Shown here: positions 48,144 to 58,500 of the stretch, in pieces
How positions within the stretch are numbered: the stretch's first letter is position 1
Layout: the number at the start of each line of letters is the position of its first letter
The notes under the pieces: generated by a model
What the model saw: the letters and a program-made list of their open reading frames with translations, nothing else
Databases searched by the model: none
Told to the model about the DNA's origin: nothing
Program-made: the position numbers and the translations under genes
Source: Sternotherus odoratus
Lineage: Eukaryota > Chordata > Testudines > Kinosternidae
Direction of reading: 5' to 3'
DNA length: 64,000 nucleotides
Assembly (NCBI GenBank): GCA_032164245.1
Contig: JAVMKO010000003.1
Location: 43,402,890 to 43,466,889, forward strand

Positions 48144-49287
48144 TATGTGATAAAAATAGAATTCTGAGCTTTTGAAATGCAATGGAGAAATAAAACACAA
48201 ACATGTTATTAAAGAGGGTAAGTGCAATGCAATCCAAAGCACGAGATTTAGCACCAGTTATCGGCAAATAGATGATAGAATTGAGCCTAGAAAAATCACA
48301 GGGTTAGAGGGTATCTTCATTAAACCAAAAGTCTTATCACCATAATTTGAAGCATTAAACATCTGTATGTCAAATTCAACTTTGGCAAGAGAAACATGGA
48401 GTCCTAACCTCCAATTTTAGCAATTAGAAGGCCTTTGTATAATTTTTGTAACGTACTTGCAATTTTCAAGATTACACATCTATTCTGGGAACATTTTAAA
48501 ATGAGATTTTTTTTTTGGATTTTAAAGTAATTTCTATCATATTTTCATATTGTGTTTTACACCTAAATTAGTTTTTAGCATTTAAAAAACACTCATATCA
48601 AATTCTTATTAGTTAGCTTATAAAGAGAAAGAGTTATATCTGAATAAATGGGATATTCCATTTATCTGTTTTCAAATAAGGCCCTCCCCTTTCTCAGTGC
48701 ACAGCTGCTCACGAACATTATTTTTGTTAACTATAACTAAAGATAAAACACATTCTATTGTGTAAGAATAGAGAGAAAAGACAAAAGTAAAATAAAATGG
48801 TTTATCGTGGAGATATCTACTAGGAACTGAGTTAAGACAAACCTTTTTCCTTCTGATGCTGCCTGACCTTGATGTAAAAGGACAGCTGTAGTGATGTACT
48901 GTCTGTTCCAAAGTCCCTAACCCTTTTAAATTTAATTTTGCCAGTCTGAATTTATCATGGATTCTAGTGGAAGTTGCATGTTCTCCCGTACATTACAAAG
49001 ACTACCTACTTCATCTTCTGTAGTCATTTCTCTACTTAAGGCATGGAAAACTTGTACTCTAAGTATTTACTAAAGTATCTGGAGAAAAATGTCAGAGACC
49101 AAGCTATAATTATCAGATTCTCCTTTTGAACTATACATACACACACAACTCTTATTTGAGCATTGGATCATGTTATTCACAGTCATTCACTAAAGCGGTT
49201 TTGGTTTCTTATAGACAAGAACACATTTACACAGGAAGGAACTGTTATAGTGCAGGTTGCCTTTTTGTTCCCTAAATTAGAGTAAAA
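48144..49287. other. Intronic, nothing recognised
   Basis: A/T-rich DNA; the minus-strand frames at 48069-48254 and 48672-48911 have no known pattern. Confidence 0.45.
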
Positions 49288-49724
49288 GAAGGTTACTCAT
49301 CTTGTGTGGTAACTGACATTCTTGGAGGAGTGTCCCTGTGGGTGCTCCACTTCAGGTCAAGGTGCGTCCCAGCACCTTTGAACGGAGATTTCTATAGCAG
49401 TATTCCTACGGGCGGCGCACGTGCTATGCCTGCCTCTCAAGCTGTTAGCATTTGAACAGCCCGGGCTCCTCAAGTTCTTTCTGTATAACAGAGTGTTACG
49501 AATTCCAAAGCAGAGGCGAGGAGAGCGGGTAGTGGAGCATGCACTGGGACAAATCTCAAAAAACGTCAGTTACTGCACAAGGTGAGTAACCTCTTCGAGA
49601 GAGATGTCCCTGTGGGTGCTCCACTTCAGGTGACTGAAAAGCAGCATCCCTTATGATGGGTGGGACTTCAGATGAGGCAAGAAGGCCATTGACAAGACAG
49701 CTCTCCCCAGTCTGGTGTCAGACG

Positions 49725-50607
49725 CTACAGCGTGGATAAGAGAGAGTAATGGTTAATGAAAGTAAGGTTCGATGCCCAGGTAGCTGCCTTGCAGATGTCA
49801 GAGTGGGACATTAGGAGAAAGGTCATGGAGGTGGAGACCGCTCTGGTCGAGTGTGTTCTAACTGACGTAGGCAGTTGTATTTGTGTGATTTGGTAACGAA
49901 GGCATATCAAGTCAGCAATCCATTTGGAAAGTCTCTGTATAGAGATAGCATTTTCCTGTGAGTGCTGAGTAAGAGACAGTCTGGGGTTTTTTCTGAACAG
50001 TTTTGTTCTATCCCAGTAAAAAGGATAATGCTCTGCGAAAATCAAGCGTGCACATTGTTTCAAAGGCGTTCACGTGAAGTTTTTGGAAAAATGTTGGGAG
50101 GTGTATAGGTTGAGGGGGAAAGGAAGAGTGTATCTTAGGTAAAAACCTTGGATGTGTGTGTAGTGTGACCTTATTGCAGAAGAACGTGGTATATGAAGGG
50201 TCTGCCATAAGCGCCCCCATTTCACCTACACGTCTGGCAGACAAGCTTGCTATGAGGAAGGCGGTGTCCATGGACAGATGGAGAAAGGAGCAGGTAGCCA
50301 TGGGTTCAAAGGGTTTATCCATCAGGGCTTTGAGGAGTAGGTGTAAATTCCAAGGTGCAGCAGGCGGTTTCATGTCTGGGTACAGTGTCTGGATACCCTT
50401 CAGGAACCTTTTGGTGATTGGATGGGCAAAAACTGTTATGTTGTCAATCTTATGGTGAAAGGCGATGACGACCATGATGTGGACCTTGAGTGAGCTCTTA
50501 GATAGGCCAGATATTTTAAGGTGTAAAAGAGACTCAAGTATCAGTGGAAGTGAAGCAGAAACTGGAGAGTTCTGCTTGTCAGCACACCAAGATGTGAGTG
50601 TTTCCAT
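49725..50607 (-). pseudogene. DIRS tyrosine recombinase, best preserved (copy d)
   Basis: A 199-codon frame (50607-50008) and an overlapping 112-codon frame (50063-49725) together cover the enzyme. The first has SSLKVHIMVVIAFH, FAHPITKRFLKG and SARRVGEMGALMADPSYT, whose Arg is the first catalytic residue. The second has LSKWIADLIC, AHSTRAVSTS (H-x-x-R) and ICKAATWASN...HYSL with the nucleophilic Tyr. So the R, H, R and Y positions of the tyrosine-recombinase family are all readable. The frame change around 50010-50060 shows one frameshift, which breaks the protein. Confidence 0.85.
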
Positions 50608-50802
50608 TTATGTAGGTTGTAAAAACTGCAGTGATGACTGACCAGGAGTCGGTGCCAGTGTAGCGGAGTCTGCTGCAGCATCTGCTGGCGCAACGAAGGG
50701 TGTCCAGGGAGCACAAGCTGGCTGTGGTTTAGTAGGAGCCCCTGAGGTAGGCACTTCAAAGGAGGCTGGAGACCTCAGAGGGCTCGGTGTGCAGAGCGGC
50801 AC
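50608..50802 (-). pseudogene. DIRS gag-like fragment (copy d)
   Basis: A short Pro/Ala/Thr-rich minus-strand frame directly upstream of the recombinase. Composition and position fit the ORF1 region of the element, but there is no diagnostic motif. Confidence 0.45.
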
Positions 50803-51182
50803 ACTGCAGGATCAAAGGATGGTGCCAACACTTGTGCTGTTGGCACCGTAGCAGCTCTGGGCACCCTGCTGACAGAGGTGGCCGAAAGAGAGCTGACCGA
50901 GGAAGGCAACTGAAAGTCCTGAGCCTCAGCACCATGGAGAGGGGCAGCTGACATATGGTCAGTACCTGAGGTGCTTGCTGTCTGTAGCCTGAGATGGTAG
51001 AGAAGGTACTGAGGAGCTCAGGCTGTGCACATGCTGATCAAAACACTGACACCTTGAGAGGCAGGCACAGTGCGTGTGAAGCCCATAGGAGTACTGTTGT
51101 AGAAATCTCTAATCAAAGGTGCTGGGATGCATCTTGACCTGAAGTGGAGCACCCATAGGGACCTCTAGTAGAAGACGAAGAC

Positions 51183-51745
51183 TGAATTTAGTTTCAGTAT
51201 TAGGATGTGTGTAGTCATGACAACAGCAGAATAACTATACATCATGCATGTTCATGGAAAACATTCTAAAATAGCTAAAATATAAGCAATGAAAAATAAG
51301 TGATGAAGTTAATCTAGTTAACATTTTGCCAATATTCGTTTACACCAATTTGGCAAATGAAAGGAACTATACTGGCAAAAGCACTTCTTAGCCAATATAA
51401 ACTGCATCTACACTCTTAGGGTTGTACTGGTATTATTGTCTACACTGATTTTTTTGCCGAGGCCATTATTATCTGGAAAGGGAAAGGACACATCCTTGCC
51501 CCTAGGAAGTAACTGCCACTTGCACTCCACCTTTAGGCTCCAATCCTCAGCACCCGCTGACAGATGAGGATGTGAGTTAACCCCTCATGTACAGATGCTT
51601 ATGAAATGCCTTTCTACCTTGTCATAGCATTGCATGAGATGCTGCAGTTGGTATATCAAACTAAAATGGTAAGTACCCATTCAAAAAGACTAATCTTAAG
51701 ATAACATGATTTTTTAAAACCAATATAGGGCAATACAAATAATAT
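51183..51745. other. Intronic, with a MITE-like piece
   Basis: A segment at about 51365-51470 ('gcatctacactcttagggtt' ... 'attgtctacactga') recalls the 'gtctacact' MITE family. Nothing else recognised. Confidence 0.4.
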
Positions 51746-52485
51746 AGAATCAGAGAGGTAGCAGTGTTAGTCTGGAAAAGCAGAGGTAACAAAGAGTCCT
51801 GTGGCGCCTTAAAGACTAACTAAAGTATTGAAGCATAAGCTTTTGTGGGCTAATACCCACTTCGTCAGATGCAAGCAGTGGAAGTGTCCAGGGGCAGGTA
51901 TAGGTAAGTAGGCAAGAACCAGGTAGGAGGTAACAAGGTTAGTCCAATCAGGACTATCCCAATAAAGGATAAATGGACACAAATCAGATATCAGGAATGG
52001 CAATATACAAAAACCTGTAGGAGAACACTTCAACCTGCTTGGACACACAATTACAGATTTAAAAGTCACCATATTGCAACAAAAAAAACTTCAAGACCAG
52101 ACTGTAAAGAGAAACTGCAGAGCTGCAATTCATTTGCAAATTTGACACAATCAATCTGGGATTGAACAAAGATCTTGAATGGCTTGCTAATTACAAAAAC
52201 AGCTTCTCTCTCGGAGTTCACACCTCCAATTCAGCTGCTAGAGGAATACCTCACCCTCCCTGATTTGAGATAACAAGCTGGTTCAGGCTGATTGGACTAA
52301 CCTTGTTACGTCCTACCTGGTTCTTGCCTACTTATCTATACTATATCTGGTTCTTGCCTACTTATCTATACCTGCCCCTGGACACTTCCACTGCTTGCAT
52401 CCGACAAAGTGGGTACAAAGTAGCCCACGAAAGCTTATGCTTCAATACTTTAGTCTTTAAGGTGCCACAGGACTCTTACCACAAA
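51746..52485. repeat. Penelope-type inverted repeat element with hammerhead-like cores
   Basis: Inverted arms of about 155 bp (51798-51950 and 52287-52473) enclose about 340 bp. The right arm has an extra tandem copy of 'ggttcttgcctacttatctata' (52320-52341 and 52349-52370). The minus-strand core in the left arm has CTGACGA (51862-51868), stem GTGGG/CCCAC (51845-51860), then AAAA in place of GAAA. The plus-strand core in the right arm has GAAA (52429-52432) and the stem (52409-52428) but CCGACAA in place of CUGANGA. Each copy lacks essential core bases. Confidence 0.75.
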
Positions 52486-52639
52486 TAATATAATAATTTT
52501 CAGAATCTCACTTTCTGCTAAGCTGCATAGTTAATATATTTCTGCCTGCTACTCTTTACTTACCTATTCATAGATTATAAACTTTTCCTGTCAATTTTAA
52601 AAAAACATTTTAGAAAACCGTAAATCAAGCAGCATTATT

Positions 52640-53120
52640 AGGGCCCTATCAAATTCACAGCTGTAAAAGAAAAATGTGTCATGGACCATGAAATCTTGCT
52701 TTGTGTACTTTTACCATATACTACATAAATTTCACGGAGGAGACCGGTGTTTCTTAAATTAAGGGTCCTGACCAAAAAGAAAGGAGAAATGTCATAAGAT
52801 TACTATAGAGGAGGTTGCAGTATTGCCATCCTTACTTAAGTGCTGCTGCTGGTGGAGGTGCTGCCTTCATCAAAGCTTTCAAGCCAGCTCTCTAGGCAAC
52901 CAGCTCTGAAGGTAGTGCTGCCGCCAGCAGCAGTAGATAAGTAAGGCTGGCAATACCACAACCCCCCTACAATAGGTAACCCCTCCCCACAACCCTTTTT
53001 TAATCAGTTAAAACAGTGAAATTTCAGATTTAAATATCTGAAACTATTAAAAATTTACTATTTTTAAAATACTATGTCCATTAAATTGACCAAAATGGAC
53101 CATGAATTTGGCAGGGATCG
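52640..53120. mobile_element. TIR MITE with 'agggccctatcaaattcac' ends
   Basis: The left end is 'agggccctatcaaattcacagctg' (52640-). The right end 'ccatgaatttggcaggga' (to about 53118) is its diverged reverse complement. The centre has an inverted pair near 52827-52955 ('cttacttaagtgctgctgctgg' / 'cagcagcagtagataagtaag'). I recall this as a common amniote DNA element. There is no transposase. Confidence 0.7.
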
Positions 53121-53264
53121 AGGTATTATACAAATGACAAAAAGGACAATATAATGGTGACATACATCTAATGAAACCTGTTGCAATATCTGCATAATGG
53201 ACACAATATTTACAAATATTCTGTATCTTTTAAAAAAGAAATTCTATTGTTCCTAGATTACTAA

Positions 53265-53445
53265 ACTATAACAATGGGGAGTCCAGTGGTACCTTAAAGA
53301 CTAACAGTTTAAAGTATACAAGCTTTTGTCAGTTAAGAACAATGCCAGATCTGAGGAAATGGGGGGTTTTATCCATCAAAGCTTATGCCCAAATAAATCT
53401 GTTACTCTAAGGTGCCACTAGACTCCTAATTGTTTTTGTGAATTC
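53265..53445. repeat. Penelope-type short inverted repeat (third locus)
   Basis: The left arm 'gagtccagtggtaccttaaagactaacag' (53279-53307) and right arm 'ctgttactctaaggtgccactagactc' (53399-53425) are inverted copies. Between them 'acaagcttttgtcag' and 'caaagcttatgccc' are remnants of the ribozyme-like region. No intact core. Confidence 0.65.
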
Positions 53446-54837
53446 AGACTAACACAATTCTCGGATACTTAACTATGACACTAAAATGCACGCTAGTATA
53501 CATTACTACTTTGTTAGGTATTTCAAACCATACCCAATGTACACTTATGTATAGTTGTGCTAATCACAGCTGCAGACAAGCACTTTAGGAGTGGGAAAAG
53601 CACCTTATTTTTATAGTAAGGAGCTGTTATTGGAATTCAGGAACAATGAACAAAATCTGTTTAGTAGATATAATATAGGCAGAACAAAGTTTGCCTGTAG
53701 CCAACCTAAGGTGCAAATTCCCTCAACTGGCACCTACTTATCACACTAGTGGACTCTGTACAACAGGACAGACTGGTAAGCTGTCAATAAAATATTTATG
53801 CTGCAACTGTCCTTGTGGACTACATCAGTCAACAGCTTCAGCCAAAGATATAAACACAGCATGGTAAAGATTTTAACTCCCATACTGCAGGATGCTTGGT
53901 ATCCTCACAACCCTGTGCTGTAAACAGGAATTTAAAGTGCTCAGCATCACGCTGGAAGTACTCAGCACTTTACAGGATCAGCCAGATTTTTCCCCTTCAA
54001 CTGAAGAGTCTCATCTAGCTTCATAAAGGTTATGTTCCCAGTAACTAAAAGATCAAATATTGCAGGCTTATCAACATTGCACTGAAAAAGAGTTAAACAA
54101 TGTGCTAATCCAACTCCCACTCAGCTCAGAACTTTAAAATCCAGTCATTCTAGATGTTCCTTTTCTTAATGCTAACTACTTTCCCTACATCTCACCATTT
54201 ATCACACCACTTGAGATACGGAGTACTGATTAAGGAAATGTCTAAACTTAATTTGCTCAACTAGTCTTCAAATATCAACTGTATAATCATGCTGGAAATA
54301 GAATTTCACAGCAAACTGAAAGCATCACCTATAGACCTCAATCACAGTGCAGACAAGAGTTTTCATGTTTGATCAAGAAGAATACAGACACCAAGGAAGG
54401 TATTTTGAGAACATGTGAGGCAGTGTATATTAACACAATGATAGAGTCATTTTCAGGAGGCCCTGTCTTCCCACAAAATGAAAAGCTTCTTCTTAGTGTC
54501 TCACATATTTTCACTACTTCCAGTAGCCCCAAATTGCCATACGGTCATTCCCTCAGTATTTTGGTTCATATGGCATTGATATCAGCCTACCTAATTATTT
54601 TGTAAATCTGGTTGGCAATTTAAGGATCTTGCTTTAAAATCAGGTGGACACCAGCACCAAAAGTTCATTTCTCTACAAGAACCTAAAAAGGCTAGCATGA
54701 CCAATTGTTTTCAGAGGTTTACTACATTCCCACAAATACTTGACATGATGTTCACTTTACAACCATTCAAAACATGAAGTTTGTCCAGAACACAGCAGCT
54801 GGAAAGTCAGATTGTTTTGTTGGAAGCACACAAGAAG
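53446..54837. other. Intronic, nothing recognised
   Basis: A/T-rich DNA without recognised repeat ends or coding potential. Confidence 0.45.
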
Positions 54838-54964
54838 TTACTCACTTTGTGCAGTAACGGTGGTTCTTCAAGATGTGTCCCCTATAGGTGCTCCACTGTA
54901 GATACGGTCTGCATCCCTGTGCTGCTGATCGAAAAGCTTTGGTAGCAGTCCATCCTGCCCATGC

Positions 54965-55690
54965 ATACGTTGACAAAGCTTTACTAAAAGCAAGGTAAGT
55001 CATGTCTATTGCTTCCCCCACCCCATCCACTAGGCTAGTAACTCTGTCAAAGGAGGAAATTAAGTTGTTTTGACATTATTTGCTCATGACAAATCCATGT
55101 TGACTATTAATCACCCCATTATCCTCCAGGTGCTACAAATTGATCCCTTCATAATTTTTTCAAGTACCTTTCCAGGTATTGAAGCTAGGCTAACTGGTCT
55201 ATAGTTCCCCACATCTTCTTTATTCTCTTTTTAAAGATAGGTACTGTATTTCTCCTTCAATCCTCTGGGGTGTCATCCAATCTCCCTGAACTCTGAAAGA
55301 TAATTAATAGTTCCCAGCTTGCTTCAATTTGTTCCCTTGGCACCCTCAGATGAATTTTATCAGGCTCTGCCAACTTGAATTCATGTAACATCTCAATTTT
55401 CTTGAACCTGCTCTTTCACTATTTTGGTTTAGGTTTCTCTCTCTTTCGCTCTTTCTTGTTAATATTAATCATTAACCTTTTTAGTGAAGACTAAAAAGAT
55501 TGCAGCAAAATAGGTTTTAAGCACTTCATCCTCCTCTATATCAATTAGCTCTCCTTTTCTGCTAAGTATACTTCTGATCTTTCTTTTGCTTCTAAAGTAT
55601 TTAAAGAAGCTCATTACCTTTCATGTTGCTTGCTAGGTGTAACTCACGTGTGCCTTAACTTCTCTGTTATATTTACAGCACAAAGGTAAC
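54965..55690 (-). mobile_element. CR1 LINE reverse-transcriptase fragment
   Basis: In complement the text encodes parts of the CR1 polymerase: NKEDVGNYRPVSLASIPGK and KVLEKIM, then a Q/M-D/H-G-F-V-M-S-type segment with NLISSFDRVTSLVDGVGEA and YLAFSKAL (family: N..P.NYRPVSLTS..GK; VDVVYLDFSKAFD). The catalytic box region downstream is missing. Many stops and frameshifts. The piece stops abruptly at the DIRS terminal sequence near 54960. Confidence 0.8.
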
Positions 55691-56028
55691 TTACCAGAAA
55701 CATTTCACATTGTTTTTTTGAGAGTCACCATTGTATTCCCATTTGTGAGATATGGCTTCCCTGGCATCATGTCTTTTGGACCTGGCGGGTACTGCACGAG
55801 ACGTTTCATATAAGACCGTCATCATTGCTTTATTCTATGTAAGGGAGTACATACACATACACAAACTCAGAGTCCAGATATTCTACAGAACTCCAAAGAA
55901 ATGGAAAAGGTAGCCCTAAGTAGGATTAATACACTCACAGAACTGTTACATGTACATAATCTTGCAATTCCTCTGCATATTCCCACTTTGTAAGAGATTG
56001 GGAAGCATAAATCAAGTTGACAGGGGGC

Positions 56029-56709
56029 CTAAATATGAACTATAGCACCATTATCCCACACTTTGTTAGCATATAAAGCCAAGTCCAAAGAGCAGTGTTT
56101 GGTGAAGGCATGCACTGAAGTCCAAGATGCTGGTCTGCAAATCCCCATTAGGCGAGTATGCCTAGGCATACTACAATGCTTGCCATGACTTCTGTTGAAT
56201 GAGCCTTTAAAAACAGGACACACTGATTTCCTAGTTAAGTAGCAGCAATGTTGCATACATCTCCTAATCCAACATGGAAGATTGCTTGGTATTCAATTTT
56301 TCCTGGCATTTCCTCCAATATGCTACAAACATCAGAAAACTGAACTCACCCTTCTAGAATATGTCATTGCTGTCAGTAAAGCCGTTTTGATTGATAGATG
56401 CTTGAGAGGGTTGAGCAAGAAGGTCATAAGGAGAGTTCACTGGCTCCACTAGGAAAATATTTAGATCCCATGAAGACATGGGCTCCCTACTAGGGCATCT
56501 GCATTTACCATACTCTTAAGGAAATTGGAGATTGCAGGAACAGAGAAGATGGGTTTGTCATGAGCAGATATTACTGCCATATGGACCTTCAGGAAGGCAA
56601 TATCTAAGCACAGAGACTTGGGTGTAAAATATATTTTACCACTGCAGGTACCATAGCTCAGTATGGAAGGAATCTTACTAGAGGCCCAAATAATAAAAAA
56701 AGTCTCCAT
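56029..56709 (-). pseudogene. DIRS tyrosine recombinase, decayed (copy e)
   Basis: 56709-56461 reads SLCLDIAFLKVHMAVISAH and FSVPAISNFLKSMV, the N-terminal part of the recombinase. 56256-56029 reads PRHTRLMGICRPASWTSVHAF and KHCSLDLAL, the C-terminal part. The H-x-x-R box is present (HTRL region), but the catalytic Tyr of HY has become Cys (KHCSL). Central parts are missing or unreadable. Inactive. Confidence 0.75.
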
Positions 56710-56720
56710 TTTTGTGTACA

Positions 56721-57528
56721 GTATTTCAGAGTGGAGCCTTTCCTTGCACTAACTTTCAGAAAGAAGAAAAAAATTCCACATTAGTCAACAGTTTTGTAGC
56801 GGAGATCTGTCCTGACATGAGTAATTAACACAGAGAGGGAGGCCTCATTTCTTGTGGAATAGAATTAGTGAGGTAAATAGATCATTAGTCTGAAAATAGA
56901 ACATTCCTGCTAAATAAGATAAGTAAATAGGTCAATAGGCTAAAAGACAATGTCTGAGCCAGATAAGAGGGAGAACACCCAGGGAACCATTTACTACAAA
57001 CAAGATAACAATGGACATGATAAATTAGGAATGTAGACATGAGGTAAAGAGTAGGTCCAGCTTGGACAATACACAGACACAGCATGCTGTACATAGGGAC
57101 TGTTTCCTACAAAATAATCAAGCCAATCCCAAAAAGTGTGATGCCATGTAAATTTGTATAAAGGAAGAAGTTCTCTCTTTTAGGAGTTTGAACATTAAGC
57201 AATATGGTATAAAAAGGCTATGCACTGGGTAGGAAAAAGCCCCACCAGTTCCATTTTTATTATTATTTTACTGTTCACCAGGAAGCCAAATACTCCAAAC
57301 ACTCAGAAATGAAGACCTCTGCATGACACCTGAAACATTTTACTGCAGCTGTACAACAGCCCTATGTCCATAATTAGGACAGACTTAAAAACAATTGTTT
57401 AATGCTTTTCGTGATTCATATGTTATGCCAGGGTAATAGTTCCAAATTTTTAAAAAAATTCACACAAAATAAAGTTGTTTTTTCCGACAAGTCACTCTGG
57501 TCCCTCTCCTTCTCAAGCCAGTGCTTGT
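56721..57528. other. Intronic, nothing recognised
   Basis: A/T-rich sequence; no repeat terminus or gene seen. Confidence 0.45.
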
Positions 57529-57791
57529 CTTCACTACCACGCTACATCAGCATAGCTGCAACAATGCAGCTGAGCTGATGTAACACATCTAGTGAACAGG
57601 AGACTGCTCTCCCGTCAATGTAATTACTCCACCTCAAAGGGAGGCAGAAGCTAGGTCAGTGGAAGAACATCCTCCGCACACAGTGTGGTGTGGACACCAC
57701 TTTAGTCAATGAAACGTGCATCGCTCAAGAAGGTGGTTTTTTCACACCCCTGAGCAACCTAAGTTGACTTTAGTAGTATAGACAAGCCCTG
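57529..57791. repeat. MITE with 'cagtgcttgtcttcact' / 'agtatagacaagccctg' ends
   Basis: The termini at 57529-57545 and 57775-57791 are inverted repeats with a few mismatches. At 263 bp it is of the size expected for a MITE. It is related by its ends to the elements at 11265-11478 and 28325-29390. No target duplication found. Confidence 0.7.
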
Positions 57792-57950
57792 AGTATTTCT
57801 CTCCACATCTGCCTTTTTGCTCTTCAGCTCTGCTTTTCCTCTTCTCCCTTTAGAGTAGCACTCCAAAACATCTCTACTGACTTATGGTGCTTCAGAGAAA
57901 AAAAATCTGTTCGTTTTAAACAGAGCAATCTTTTGGTCTGAAGTGCGATC

Positions 57951-58500
57951 CAGGGCCATCCTTACCCATACGCAAATTATGGAACGGCATAGGGCACAAG
58001 GAAATTTGTGGCACCAAATTTCCTGGTGCCCTGAGCAGCTGAGTGCTGCTCCAGCCCCTGCTCCAGCTCCTCCCCAGGGACCCAAAATCCTGCTCCACCC
58101 CACCTCTTCCCACCCCTACCACGCCCAAGCCCTGCCCCCACTTCCCTGAGATCTGCAGCAGGGCCGGGCCTGCAATCATTGGCTAGGGGAAGTGCAGTGA
58201 CCTGGCCCCAGCCACGCCGCCGGTGAGTGCTGGGGGGAGGTTCCTCCCTACCTCCCAAGCCAGCCCCCTCACCACCCACAGAGGCCTGGGTCTGTCTCCC
58301 CACCCCGCCCCTCGCAGAGGCCTGGCCCCCACCACACCTTGGTGTGTGTGTGTGTGTAAGGCTCTAGAATAGCTAGGGATGGTACCACTCTGCTGCCTAG
58401 AATGGATTCTGGCTGACAGGGCTTCACTGGTGAAGGGATGTGAAGATAGAGCAGTCAAAGCTGGGCATTTAGAAAGGAAGGAAGGGAAAGGCAATGTGGC
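57951..58500. repeat. GC-rich hAT-like repeat (one end)
   Basis: It starts 'cagggccatccttaccca' and contains an inverted pair 'gggcacaaggaaatttgtg' / 'caaatttcctggtgccc' (57980-58033), then a C-rich body. The right end is not clear. The long frames on the minus strand here are composition artefacts. Confidence 0.45.

Larger units (their letters stand above)
49288..51182 (-). mobile_element. DIRS-type retrotransposon with inverted terminal repeats, RT deleted (copy d)
   Basis: Inverted terminal repeats of about 180 bp are seen: left from 49308 ('gtccctgtgggtgctccacttcaggtc') and right up to about 51172 (complement of the same). An internal copy of the same motif, 'atgtccctgtgggtgctcc' at 49604-49622, fits the internal complementary region that DIRS elements use in replication. 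Coding remnants on the minus strand are a gag-like piece (50802-50608) directly followed by tyrosine recombinase (50607-49725). Reverse transcriptase and RNase H are missing, so it is a non-autonomous deletion derivative. Confidence 0.88.
54838..56720 (-). mobile_element. DIRS-type retrotransposon, 3' half, interrupted by CR1 (copy e)
   Basis: The left terminal sequence (54838-54960) reads 'gttactcactttgtgcagtaacggtggttcttcaagatgtg...ggtgctcc', the same type as the ITR of copy d. From 55690 to 56720 there is a second noncoding end and the recombinase remnant. The CR1 piece at 54965-55690 lies between, so it inserted into, or joined with, this copy. Gag and reverse transcriptase are absent. 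Confidence 0.65.
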
